64,000 bases of DNA from assembly GCF_017874215.1 (NCBI RefSeq), contig NZ_JAGGLB010000004.1, positions 186,001 to 250,000 of the forward strand, in the 5' to 3' direction. A model generated the notes under the pieces. It was given only the letters and a program-made list of their open reading frames with translations, had not been told where the DNA came from and did not search any database. This document shows positions 25,480-33,728 of the stretch, piece by piece; within the stretch, counting starts at the first letter, position 1, and the number at the start of each line of letters is the position of its first letter. The stretch is from Paenibacillus eucommiae (GTDB lineage: Bacteria > Bacillota > Bacilli > Paenibacillales > NBRC-103111). The position numbers and the translations under genes were made by a program.

Positions 25480-27219
25480 TTATTCGATCACTCTCACCTT
25501 GACAGATGAGGTCGTTTTTATTCCGAATTCACTCTTAATCTCCACGCCATATCCCACGCCGTACTCTAGACGAATTCTTTCATTCACATTGCGTAAGCCA
25601 TACCCTCCTCCGTGATAGGAGGGAGGTATGGCAAGGTCCTCTTCGGATCGCGGTTTAAAGCCTGCTCCATCATCATTGATTTCGAAGATCAAATCTGACC
25701 CTTCTCGATATCCATTGATCCATATGTGACCTTTACCCCGCTTCTGACTTATTCCATGTTTGATCGCATTTTCTACTAAGGGCTGCAGAATTATTTTCAA
25801 TACTTTGAGCTCTAGAATCTCGCTGTCTATCTCATAATTAATTTCGAACTTACCTTGGAAACGCATGGCTTCAATCGACACATAACTTTTGATTATGGAA
25901 ATCTCATCCTTGACTGATACATACTTCTCGCCACTATGCAGGCTGTTGCGAAAAAATGTGGCTAGTGCAATAATCATCAACTCAATATCTTTCTGTTTAT
26001 TAACTTTAGCCATCCAACCGATCGCATCCAGTGTATTATACAAGAAATGGGGATTGATCTGGGCTTGCAGCGCAGTCAGTTCCAATGCTCTCTGCAAATC
26101 CTTTTCTTCGTTATTCCTTGCAATCAATTCGTTAATACGAATGACCATATCATTAAAGCTTTTTTCCAACAACCAAAGTTCATCACTTTCATTATTTAAG
26201 AATTGGTATAGGTTTTTGGAGTTACCGAATTTCATAATCTTTTGTTTTATTCTTTTTATTGGCTTGATTATTCCTTTTGAAACATAGAAAGCGATGAGTA
26301 TGGTCAACAAGATGGTCAGAGACTGCTGAATGATCGAATAGACTTTTATTCGATTAATACTTTGCAGAAGTTCCACATTAGAGATGACACTAATGATTTT
26401 CCAATCCATCCCATACTGCTGCAAGTTCCCCTGAAGCTTGTAGCTGGAAAGAACGACAGACTTCCCCCCAAGGGTTGTTTCACCGATATCCCGCCCTTCG
26501 TCAGGGATAAAGCTTTCTGTATCGAATATAGTCGTTCCCACTTTGGCTTGATCCGGATAGGAGATAATATTGGCATCATCAGCCACTAGAAAAGCATATC
26601 CCCAGTCTGTCAGGACCACATTCTTAAATAAATCATACAGCGTTCTCTCCTTGATATAGATTAGGAGGTAGCCCATATCCTTTCCTGTGTTGAAATCTAA
26701 ATATTTACGCCCCATTAAGATATATGTATATCCATTCATATCACGTTTGATATTTCCCCATACAGGATCTTTCTGCTGATTGACTTTCTTTAAGAACGAG
26801 GGGTCCAGGTTGCGGTCGACTTGAAGGTCCATGGCATAATTATAGGAATCTCCTTCATTCGTTAGGATAACAATGTCACCCACAACATTTTTATTTATCA
26901 TCATGTTGTTTAATATTCCACTCAACCTATCTTGCTTATCTGCCTTTAGCAGACTTGAGTTGTCCAACACTTCATGAATCGAATTGTTCATTAAGACACG
27001 AGCGGATAGTACATTCATTTCTCCCACTAGGAATGTGATACTGGATTCAATGTTCTCCTGGTTCAATCTAACATAATTGTACATATAATCTTCCACCGTA
27101 CGCTGGACTGTAATCCGTGTAAATTGAAAGATAAAAACAGATGAAAACAAAAGGCTGATTAACATCAACCAGAAGATCCGCGATCGAATCTTTAATTTAT
27201 TTAAAAACATCAGGATCAA
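25480..27219 (-). CDS. Sensor histidine kinase, YesM type
   Basis: This 579-residue protein has a span at about 13-33, an extracellular Cache domain, a second span at about 290-310 (SIIQQSLTILLTILIAFYVSKG), HAMP, a His_kinase domain with the phosphorylated His in LQAQINPHFLYNTL (about 390) and a C-terminal ATPase domain (PLVENAIKHGI, NDDGAGF, GGGYGLRNVNERI). It lies 6 bp behind the regulator gene 27226-28029 and forms a two-component pair with it. The pair probably senses an extracellular sugar and controls the neighbouring glycan operon; that link is from location only. Confidence 0.95.
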   Translation of the reverse strand: MILMFLNKLKIRSRIFWLMLISLLFSSVFIFQFTRITVQRTVEDYMYNYVRLNQENIESSITFLVGEMNVLSARVLMNNSIHEVLDNSSLLKADKQDRLSGILNNMMINKNVVGDIVILTNEGDSYNYAMDLQVDRNLDPSFLKKVNQQKDPVWGNIKRDMNGYTYILMGRKYLDFNTGKDMGYLLIYIKERTLYDLFKNVVLTDWGYAFLVADDANIISYPDQAKVGTTIFDTESFIPDEGRDIGETTLGGKSVVLSSYKLQGNLQQYGMDWKIISVISNVELLQSINRIKVYSIIQQSLTILLTILIAFYVSKGIIKPIKRIKQKIMKFGNSKNLYQFLNNESDELWLLEKSFNDMVIRINELIARNNEEKDLQRALELTALQAQINPHFLYNTLDAIGWMAKVNKQKDIELMIIALATFFRNSLHSGEKYVSVKDEISIIKSYVSIEAMRFQGKFEINYEIDSEILELKVLKIILQPLVENAIKHGISQKRGKGHIWINGYREGSDLIFEINDDGAGFKPRSEEDLAIPPSYHGGGYGLRNVNERIRLEYGVGYGVEIKSEFGIKTTSSVKVRVIE

Positions 27220-27225
27220 CTCTCC

Positions 27226-28029
27226 TTAGGATTCGAGTGATAGACTCCTGATATACTCGCTAGGCGTGAGTCTCACGTGTTTTTTAAACAATTGGCCGAA
27301 ATAACGCTGATCCTGGAATCCCACTCTAATCGAAACTTCATATATTTTGTATTCATGTGTCTTCAGTAACGACTTCGCTCTTTCAATCCGGTATCCCGTA
27401 ATAAAATCATTAACTGTCATGCCTGTGTTTTCTTTAAATAAATGCATCAAGTAAGATGAACTAATGAAAAGCTTATCCGCAATACCTCCAACGGAAAGCT
27501 CTTCAGAATAATGTTGCTTGATATATTTAATTGCATCCTCGACAAATCGGTTGGTGGGGATTGTCTTCTGAATACAAATTTTTTTCAAGATGGCAAGTAG
27601 ATCCGTAAACAGTTTTTCTTTCATAATTTGTTTAGTTATTCGTTCGTTGTGAATGACAACAGCTAACTTCTTAATCGTCTCAATCAGCTTATTATTCTCG
27701 ACAGGCTTTAAGATATAGTCTGATGCTCCATACATGAGCGCCCCTCTCGCATAGTTGAAATCACCATACCCAGTCAGCACGATGATCTTTACTTCGGTCT
27801 CATGTTGACGAAGCTGTTCCATGAAACCAATTCCGTCCAGGAAGGGCATGCTAATATCGGTAATAATCAAATCCGGGCGTATTGTCAAAGCTAATTCCAA
27901 AGCTTCTTGGCCGTCCGAAGCTTCGCCCGCAATTTCATAGCCGTATTGTTCCCAATCAATTGTCGTCCGCAACCCGAATCTGACAAGGTATTCATCATCA
28001 ACTATTAGTACTTTAATGGTTGATCCCAC
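27226..28029 (-). CDS. Response regulator with AraC-type DNA-binding domain, YesN type
   Basis: The receiver domain (IKVLIVDDEYLVRFG; phospho-acceptor Asp in LIITDISMPFLDG; Lys in YILKPVE) is followed by only about 40 linker residues and an AraC-type double helix-turn-helix (LSVGGIADKLFISSSYLMHLFKENTGMTVNDFITGYRIERAK). At 267 residues it is short for YesN proteins (350-540). GTG 28029 is chosen. AAAGGTGG also precedes an ATT codon (28017) where receiver homology begins, so ATT could be the real start. The transcript continues into the kinase gene. Confidence 0.92.
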   Translation of the reverse strand: MGSTIKVLIVDDEYLVRFGLRTTIDWEQYGYEIAGEASDGQEALELALTIRPDLIITDISMPFLDGIGFMEQLRQHETEVKIIVLTGYGDFNYARGALMYGASDYILKPVENNKLIETIKKLAVVIHNERITKQIMKEKLFTDLLAILKKICIQKTIPTNRFVEDAIKYIKQHYSEELSVGGIADKLFISSSYLMHLFKENTGMTVNDFITGYRIERAKSLLKTHEYKIYEVSIRVGFQDQRYFGQLFKKHVRLTPSEYIRSLSLES

Positions 28030-28256
28030 CTTTGTATTTGATTTACAATTAGTAAACACTATGGTGATACAAGATGTCAAGACAACTTTATTACCAAATT
28101 ACCAACTTTCGCAGAGCAAAACTAGCCTAACAACTGATGCAGTATGGAGTTCAAGGCAATTGGATAGGATGCTTGACGAAAATAGAAAAACACCCCTTCG
28201 TTTGGTAAAGTGAGAGTATAGAGCTACCACTACCACACAGAAGAGGTGTTTTCTCT

Positions 28257-28573
28257 ATGATAGACCAAAAGCAGTCTCTCGATCAACTGCCAAACGAAAT
28301 CAAACCAGCTTTTCAAGAGTTGAATGTACTGAAGCACTTGAATGCGCGGGTTTCAAGAAGAGATTCGGCTTTAACAAGCGCTATCTCGTGAACGGAAAGC
28401 CGCTCAGCCTCAAGGAACTGTACGACGCTGCACCGCGTGTGGAGGGGAAGAACCGCAACATCCAGCGCCTGATTCTGACCGAGCTCGCCCCGGGCATCCC
28501 GGTAGTGATCGTAGGTGTGAAATATTACACAATGTTTCGTGATCTTGCCCCGGAGGGGACGGGCTGTGGATAG
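28257..28573 (+). pseudogene. IS4-type transposase remnant
   Basis: The N-terminus MIDQKQSLDQLPNEIKPAFQ plus ELNVLKHLN resembles IS4-family transposases common in Bacillota. After about 30 codons a one-base frameshift occurs (AGFKKRFGF continues in another frame). The sequence then joins RYLVNGKPLSLKELYD and GKNRNIQRLIL, a segment from the middle of such transposases, and stops at 28573. The catalytic middle and the whole C-terminus are gone. A ribosome-binding site (AGAAGAGGTG) is still present. The flanks 28030-28256 and 28574-28835 hold no gene. Confidence 0.65.
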
Positions 28574-28835
28574 AACCAAGATGGAAGTATTGGTAGAAGC
28601 TACCACCCCGCGAATGCCCGCTGGTGGAGGACACCGCCAAGCAAAGGCTCGGGATATGATGCTCATTTTAAAATAAAAGACAGCTTTACAAACTTTATTC
28701 GCAGGTTTGCCGTATATAATTAAGCATCCACAGGTGATATGTTATTTACTGAATTATGCGCGCAATGTAAGCGCTCTATTCTTCGATAAACTTAAGCTGC
28801 ATTTAAAACTCAATACGGAAAGGATGGAATTGTTG

Positions 28836-30040
28836 ATGCGAAATGTGACACTGATCTGTACCTGCCTGTTGTTTGGCGCGTTGCTATGGCTTGCCAGCCA
28901 CGGCGCGGCTTCGGCTGAACCGGGAAAGACACTGTTGGACGAAGATTTCAACGCGATGACGCCAGGGTTGGCACCGACCGGGTGGAATCTGGACAATCTG
29001 ACCGGAGGCGCCGCAGTTGTTGAGGCATTCCCGGTTGGATCGGATCGAAGCTTCAAACTGACTGATACCTCGGCGACAAATCCGGTCATCGTGAGCAAAT
29101 CGATCAATGGCGGCACTGGTCTTATTACGGTAGAATTCGATATCTATCCGGCCCAGACCGGTGCCTATCTGGTTTGCTCGACTCCATTGGCAATCGATCG
29201 GTTCGCGTTTACTTCAACCACACGACAAATGAGATTCAAGTGTTCAACGGATCATCCGTCGAGGTCGTCCAATCGTATACCTCCAATACGTGGTACCATA
29301 TGAAATATGTCGTTGATACGGACCTCTCCAGATTCGATGTGTATGTTGACAGCGTGCTGAAAAAATCGGATATGGGCTTTAGCGAAGCGGTCCTGTCCGT
29401 ATCGAAAATCCAGTTTTTTTCCGGTGCCCCGGCCGGTTCGGTGTACTTCGACAACGTGATCGTCCGTACGGGCGGCATCGTCAAACAGGCGAACAATCGG
29501 GTGTTTGAAACCTATGACAGCCAAACGACCGGCTTGGCACCCGCAAGCTGGACCTTGGATGATACGTCCGGCGGAACGGTTAAGATTGCCGAGCAGCCGA
29601 GCGCAACCGATAAGAGCGTGCTATTAAACGACACCTCGGCTACGAACGCCGTTATCGCCAGCCGCACCTTTACGGCCACAAGCGGTTACGTCACTGTGGA
29701 GTTCGACGTCAAACCGGGACAAACCGGCGCTTTCCTTGATGCCGGCTCCGTATTCGATTCTTCGGGCAACCGACCGGTGCGGGCTTATTTCGACCATCTG
29801 TCTGACACGTTCAAAGGAACAGTTGCTAAAATATGGATTGAAGCCGATAACCTTAATGATATTATAGATTGTGCGTACTTAATTTGTTCCGAAGCGATCG
29901 AGAAAACAGGGTATAAAATTGATTTTGAAAAATTTTATTTGTGTGATGTCTACACATACGATAGATATTGCACACCGCTTGAAAAGGGACAGAAAATTGT
30001 TCTTGATTATTTGTTGCCTGTAATCAAAGATGTATTGTAA
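28836..30040 (+). pseudogene. Frameshifted secreted sugar-binding-type protein fused to a foreign tail
   Basis: A signal peptide (MRNVTLICTCLLFGALLWL to about ASAEP) leads into two homologous modules. Each has a DEDFN or FETYDSQ start, SATNPVIVSKS or SATNAVIASRT, a VEFD strand and a TGAYL or TGAFLDAGSVFDSSGN segment. In module one about 10 bp are missing near 29170 compared with module two, which shifts the frame; the frame resumes at 29174. Module two ends abruptly at about 29812 (YFDHLSDTFK) and runs in frame into an AT-rich unrelated tail. The modules resemble carbohydrate-binding or laminin-G-like domains of secreted Paenibacillus enzymes; no catalytic domain remains. Confidence 0.75.
29813..30040 (+). 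other. AT-rich foreign 3' gene end
   Basis: From about 29813 base composition drops in GC and the protein changes to VAKIWIEADNLNDIIDCAY, ICSEAIEKTGYKIDFEKFY and LEKGQKIVLDYLLPVIKDVL. It looks like the acidic C-terminus of a small cytoplasmic protein, perhaps an immunity protein of a toxin system, but I cannot name the family. It was joined in frame by a deletion or recombination and is followed by a strong bidirectional terminator. Confidence 0.45.
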
Positions 30041-30071
30041 AGATGATTGAACTAACGGGTGACGATAGTTA

Positions 30072-30125
30072 AATAAAATAGCGGCAGTCTAAGACTTTCT
30101 CGTCCAAGACTGCCGCTATTTTATT
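30072..30125. terminator. Bidirectional terminator with 19-bp perfect stem
   Basis: AATAAAATAGCGGCAGTCT (30072-30090) and its exact reverse complement (30107-30125) enclose a 16-base loop. A/T-rich ends on both sides make it work on either strand. It separates the chimeric remnant from the AHSA1 gene. Nothing else is visible up to 30255. Confidence 0.8.
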
Positions 30126-30255
30126 GGGGTGTGTCTAGTACCTATTTTACGAAGTCTGACGATTTTGTAATGCGAAAAGCCACGTGGGATCAATACATCC
30201 AAAAGATCGTCTCATTCATAATTTCAACTTACTCAAAAGATAGGATGTACACAGG

Positions 30256-30765
30256 TCAGCTCTGCATTTCAGCCAATAATTCAGGCAGATTGTTGTCCAA
30301 TATCATTGACAGCCCTTCAATCATCCCCATCTGAATTGATGCCTGAAGCGCCTCAGCAGATTCGAACCGGTAGGAAATGCAAAGCTTGGTGCTGCCTTCA
30401 ACTTCACTGAATACCACATTAGCATGCTGCTCAGGAACAAAATTAGTCGGGTTTCCTAGTTCATCTGCGAATGTGCTTGTATAAGCCAGGCTGTCCGGAC
30501 TGTTAATTTCCTCATAAATGGCTAAAGCCCAATGTCGCTCACCTTCAGGTGATTGCATGCAATAATGCCATTTGCCACCTACACGAAGATCAATGTTACA
30601 GACCGGAATGATATAAGGCTTAGGCGCCCACCATTTGGCTAAATGTTCGGGTTGGGTGAAAGCTTTAAATACAAGCGTTTGCGGTGCTTTGAATACTCTT
30701 TCCAGTACAAATTCACGTTCATTGATAACCGGTGCCTTACTGTTGGATGATTGTTGTGTTGTCAT
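30256..30765 (-). CDS. SRPBCC/AHSA1-domain protein
   Basis: This 169-residue protein carries the activator-of-Hsp90-homologue fold: FVLERVFKAPQTLVFKAFTQPEHLAKWWAPKPY, DLRVGGKWHYCMQSPEG, YEEINSPDSLAYTSTF and a long C-terminal helix (MIEGLSMILDNNLPELLAEM). ATG 30765 follows AGGAGGAG. The family binds hydrophobic ligands; bacterial members have diverse, mostly unknown roles. It stands alone between a terminator and the tRNA cluster. Confidence 0.9.
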   Translation of the reverse strand: MTTQQSSNSKAPVINEREFVLERVFKAPQTLVFKAFTQPEHLAKWWAPKPYIIPVCNIDLRVGGKWHYCMQSPEGERHWALAIYEEINSPDSLAYTSTFADELGNPTNFVPEQHANVVFSEVEGSTKLCISYRFESAEALQASIQMGMIEGLSMILDNNLPELLAEMQS

Positions 30766-30867
30766 TTCAACTCCTCCTGAAACGATATTTTATTTGTTGA
30801 CATAGCCTTAATCGAACCAATACAAATTAATAATTTTCGCAATATCTTATCAATGACCTACTTACAA

Positions 30868-30896
30868 TGAAAAAACTCTTCACAAAATGAAGAGTT
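30868..30896 (-). terminator. Terminator of the tRNA operon
   Basis: On the minus strand AACTCTTCA, a short loop and TGAAGAGTT are followed by a run of T. It lies 14 bp beyond the last tRNA-like sequence. Confidence 0.8.
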
Positions 30897-30909
30897 TAGT
30901 TTATAACTA

Positions 30910-30995
30910 TGGTGTGGTCGAGAGGGCTCGAATCTCAACGACGGCTCCCCCACTAGAATGTGAATCTAGCGCGTTTCTCGATTTCACACGTCCGC
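30910..30995 (-). pseudogene. Degenerate tRNA-Leu with CAC anticodon
   Basis: The 86-base sequence keeps the class II outline of tRNA-Leu(CAG): 5' GCGGACG, anticodon stem CTAGA/TCTAG, a long variable arm, a TTCGAGC T-loop and an encoded CCA. The anticodon loop reads TTCACAT, giving CAC, a valine-type anticodon. The D-loop lacks the invariant GG, the T-stem has two mismatches and the acceptor 3' strand (CGACCAC) mispairs at two positions with GCGGACG. It is probably a decayed copy rather than a working tRNA. Confidence 0.7.
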
Positions 30996-31014
30996 ATGCT
31001 ACAACTTGAAATTA

Positions 31015-31048
31015 ATAAGCTTTAGGATCATATGATCCTAAAGCTTAT
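31015..31048. repeat. 34-bp perfect palindrome
   Basis: ATAAGCTTTAGGATCAT (31015-31031) is followed immediately by its exact reverse complement (to 31048). It lies between the working tRNA-Leu and the decayed one. It could be a weak terminator for the minus strand (TTATTAATTT follows) or a protein-binding site. Confidence 0.8.
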
Positions 31049-31063
31049 CCATGATGTGTTTAA

Positions 31064-31143
31064 TGCGCGTAGAGGGACTTGAACCCCCACGGTCGCCCGC
31101 TAGATCCTAAGTCTAGTGCGTCTGCCAATTCCGCCATACGCGC
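31064..31143 (-). tRNA. tRNA-Leu (TAG)
   Basis: Acceptor GCGCGTA pairs fully with TACGCGC, the D-arm is GGCGGAATTGGCAGACGC, the anticodon loop CTTAGGA gives TAG, the variable arm is long as in class II, and the T-arm is GGGGGTTCAAGTCCC. CCA is not encoded (ATTA follows). Confidence 0.95.
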
Positions 31144-31162
31144 GCATGAAAAGTGGTAAAAA

Positions 31163-31238
31163 TGGTGAGGCATGTAGGATTCGAACCTACGACACCCTGA
31201 TTAAAAGTCAGGTGCTCTACCAGCTGAGCTAATGCCTC
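31163..31238 (-). tRNA. tRNA-Lys (TTT)
   Basis: The 76-base cloverleaf has acceptor GAGGCAT/ATGCCTC, anticodon loop CTTTTAA giving TTT, T-arm GTAGGTTCGAATCCTAC and an encoded CCA. Confidence 0.97.
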
Positions 31239-31279
31239 AGGTTTATGAGCAGGCATTTAACTCAAAAGCAAGAAAATAA

Positions 31280-31356
31280 TGGCGGAGCCGACGGGATTCG
31301 AACCCGCGATCTCCTGCGTGACAGGCAGGCATGTTAGGCCACTACACCACGGCTCC
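31280..31356 (-). tRNA. tRNA-Asp (GTC)
   Basis: The 77-base cloverleaf has acceptor GGAGCCG/CGGCTCC, anticodon loop CTGTCAC giving GTC, T-arm GCGGGTTCGAATCCCGT, discriminator G and an encoded CCA. Confidence 0.97.
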
Positions 31357-31385
31357 ACACTAGGTATCATTGCAGTCATGATAAG

Positions 31386-31465
<80 letters not shown>

Positions 31466-31505
31466 TCAGTGTCTTGCTAATTTTCAATTCCACGACCAGA
31501 ATTTG

Positions 31506-31535
31506 ATAATACCACACTTACCAATTGAAAAGCAA
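31506..31535 (-). promoter_or_regulatory. Promoter of the tRNA cluster
   Basis: On the minus strand TTGCTT (31535-31530) and TATTAT (31511-31506) are 18 bp apart, about 40 bp ahead of tRNA-fMet. The stretch from here to 31738 shows no gene. Confidence 0.6.
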
Positions 31536-31738
31536 GGACATTTCAAAAAATTTCTTAAGCAGCAGGTAAACGACCGACTCGCTCCGGCTCGTGAGGTAAG
31601 CGATACATGCAAAATGGTTATTAAACCACACTTAATATTAGGATTACTGCATATGCATTGCCTACTTTTATTACTATACTCAAAGGTGAGGGAAAGATAT
31701 TAACCAAGAAAGGGTTTGGCGACCATTGTTCAGGTATA

Positions 31739-32002
31739 TCAAAAAAAACGAATACGGTGACCTTCTACGGCAAGACTAACGGCTCGGCAGCCCAGGCAAA
31801 GGGTCGGGTCCGCAATGAAACGGCGTCCAGTAATTTGGCAACAAGCTCTTTGGTAGATACCACGTCATGGACTGCCTATACAACCAGCTTCACAGCGCCA
31901 AGCACCTATACCGACGTAGTCCACATATACATGGAGCATGATAATCCTTCCATAGCAGGAGGCATTGCTTATTTCAACGAAGTAGATGTAACATTGAATT
32001 AA
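31739..32002 (+). pseudogene. 3' end of a carbohydrate-binding-module protein
   Basis: From about 31739 the DNA becomes GC-richer and reads NTVTFYGKTNGSAAQAKGRV, TTSWTAYTTSFTAPSTYTDV and IAYFNEVDVTLN before TAA. This is a beta-sandwich carbohydrate-binding module as found at the end of secreted polysaccharidases. The upstream part of the open frame (31658-31738) is unrelated, and no start or signal peptide exists. It is the remnant of a larger enzyme, possibly one that once belonged to the transport locus starting at 32127. Confidence 0.65.
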
Positions 32003-32126
32003 AAGAAATCCTCATCATACAGCTGGATGTTCGCGCTTACATTCGCGGATATCCGGCTTGATCGTGAGATTCAAGATGACCCAACAGCTGAGGGAAACCG
32101 TGCCAGATGAGCAAGGAGGATGCCTA

Positions 32127-33713
32127 ATGTACAAAGTCATCATTGTCGATGATGAGGATATGATTCGCGAGGGGCTTCGCAGATACGTAGATTGGGAGAA
32201 TTTCGGCTTCGTTGTGGCTGGCGAAGCCTCCGATGGCAATCAGGCCTATGAGCTGATCGCTCAGCTTCAGCCCCATGTCGTCCTGACCGACATCAGAATG
32301 CCGTTCTGTACCGGTATTCAATTGATGCACCGTATCCGCGATGAGCATATAAAGACCAAGGTTGTCGTGCTGAGCGGCTACGATGAATTCGAGTATGCCC
32401 GCTCTGCGATCGAGACAGGTGCATCCGGCTACTTGCTGAAGCCGATCAAAAAAGATAAGCTGCGAGAAATTTTCAATCGCATCAGACAAGAATATGATGC
32501 GGACATTCAGACCGCGATCCGCAATAAAGAGGCAGGCAGGTTGCTTCGCGAGGAATACCTCCGAAGGCTGGTGAATGGAAAGTCGGATACTCCGGAAGTC
32601 TTGATCGGCAGAGGCATGCAGATCGGCGTCGAACTGCAGACAGAGCAGTTCTGCGTGCTCCTGATTGCCTTCGACCATCACTCCCGACTGCTGCTAAAGT
32701 ATACCGACCGTGATCTGGAGCTGCTTCGCTTCGCCCTGCGCAACGTAGCAGAGGAAATGTTCACCCGCTGGGGCGGGTCGTACTGCTACGACATGGACCG
32801 CTATACGGTAGGGATTTTGATTGCTGGCCGTGATTTCGGCAGCAGCGAGCTCGGAATGACGGCGGAGGAGCTGCGGAGAACGATAGCGCGAATATTGCAG
32901 TGCGATATCACCATTAGCGTCGGAGACATAGTTCCGGCCGTGGATGACATCCCGGCTTCCCACCGCTCCGCTGCCCGACTGATGGAAATGAAATTCTGGG
33001 TTGGAACATCGCGATTGATCACTGCGGAGGACTCCGTCCTCCCTCCCTCCTGTAACGCGCAGTCCCCTGTTGAATGGAACGCTGAGAAAATGGCTTTGCT
33101 GCTGCAAAAAAAAGACAAGCGTTGCGTAGACGAGCAGCTCGACGCCTGCTTTACCGGGCTCGCAACCAAGGAGGCTGTATACGATGCAGCTTATCGGCTG
33201 CTGAAATATGCACTAAAGCATGCCGAGAAGCACACACTGCTCATCCCAGAGCTGGCAGAGCTGAAAATGAAGGAAATGTCCCTACTTCAGCGCAAGGAAA
33301 CAAAGGATGAAATCATAGCGACGATCAAGCATATTTATGCTGGCTTGGTGGAGCATGCAGACAGGAGCGGCCGTAACCGTCTGGTCGACGAGGTCAAGAA
33401 ATATATCGAGGCTGACTATGCGAACGATATCACGCTGGAGTCCTCCGCAGAGCGGATCTATGTACATCCACTGCATCTCAGCCGAATTTTCAAGAAGGAA
33501 ACTGGCATTACCTTTAGTGACTACTTGACCGGTGTCCGGATCGCAAGGTCAAAGCAATTGCTGGATGATTTGAGCTACAAAATATACGAAATCAGCGGCC
33601 AGGTCGGTTATCGCGACGCCAGGCATTTCAGCAAGGTGTTCAAGAACGAGGTGGGCATTACGCCAACGCAGTACAGGCAGCTCGTGCTGGGATTCATAGA
33701 TGAAGGTGAATGA
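32127..33713 (+). CDS. Response regulator with AraC-type DNA-binding domain, YesN type
   Basis: ATG 32127 follows CAAGGAGGATGCCTA. The 528 residues have a receiver (YKVIIVDDEDMIREGLRRYVDW; Asp in VVLTDIRMPF; SGYLLKPI), a long middle region and a C-terminal AraC-type double helix-turn-helix (ITLESSAERIYVHPLHLSRIFKKETGITFSDYLTG). It is paired with the kinase 15 bp downstream and probably activates the sugar transport genes that follow. It lies directly behind a carbohydrate-binding remnant, so the original upstream part of this locus seems lost. Confidence 0.95.
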   Translation: MYKVIIVDDEDMIREGLRRYVDWENFGFVVAGEASDGNQAYELIAQLQPHVVLTDIRMPFCTGIQLMHRIRDEHIKTKVVVLSGYDEFEYARSAIETGASGYLLKPIKKDKLREIFNRIRQEYDADIQTAIRNKEAGRLLREEYLRRLVNGKSDTPEVLIGRGMQIGVELQTEQFCVLLIAFDHHSRLLLKYTDRDLELLRFALRNVAEEMFTRWGGSYCYDMDRYTVGILIAGRDFGSSELGMTAEELRRTIARILQCDITISVGDIVPAVDDIPASHRSAARLMEMKFWVGTSRLITAEDSVLPPSCNAQSPVEWNAEKMALLLQKKDKRCVDEQLDACFTGLATKEAVYDAAYRLLKYALKHAEKHTLLIPELAELKMKEMSLLQRKETKDEIIATIKHIYAGLVEHADRSGRNRLVDEVKKYIEADYANDITLESSAERIYVHPLHLSRIFKKETGITFSDYLTGVRIARSKQLLDDLSYKIYEISGQVGYRDARHFSKVFKNEVGITPTQYRQLVLGFIDEGE

Positions 33714-33728
33714 ACGGGGGTACATGTT

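Noticed and set aside
30072..30125. Inverted repeat as an insertion-sequence end
   Set aside because: It is a compact stem-loop with A/T flanks between two genes and no target duplication; a bidirectional terminator explains it.
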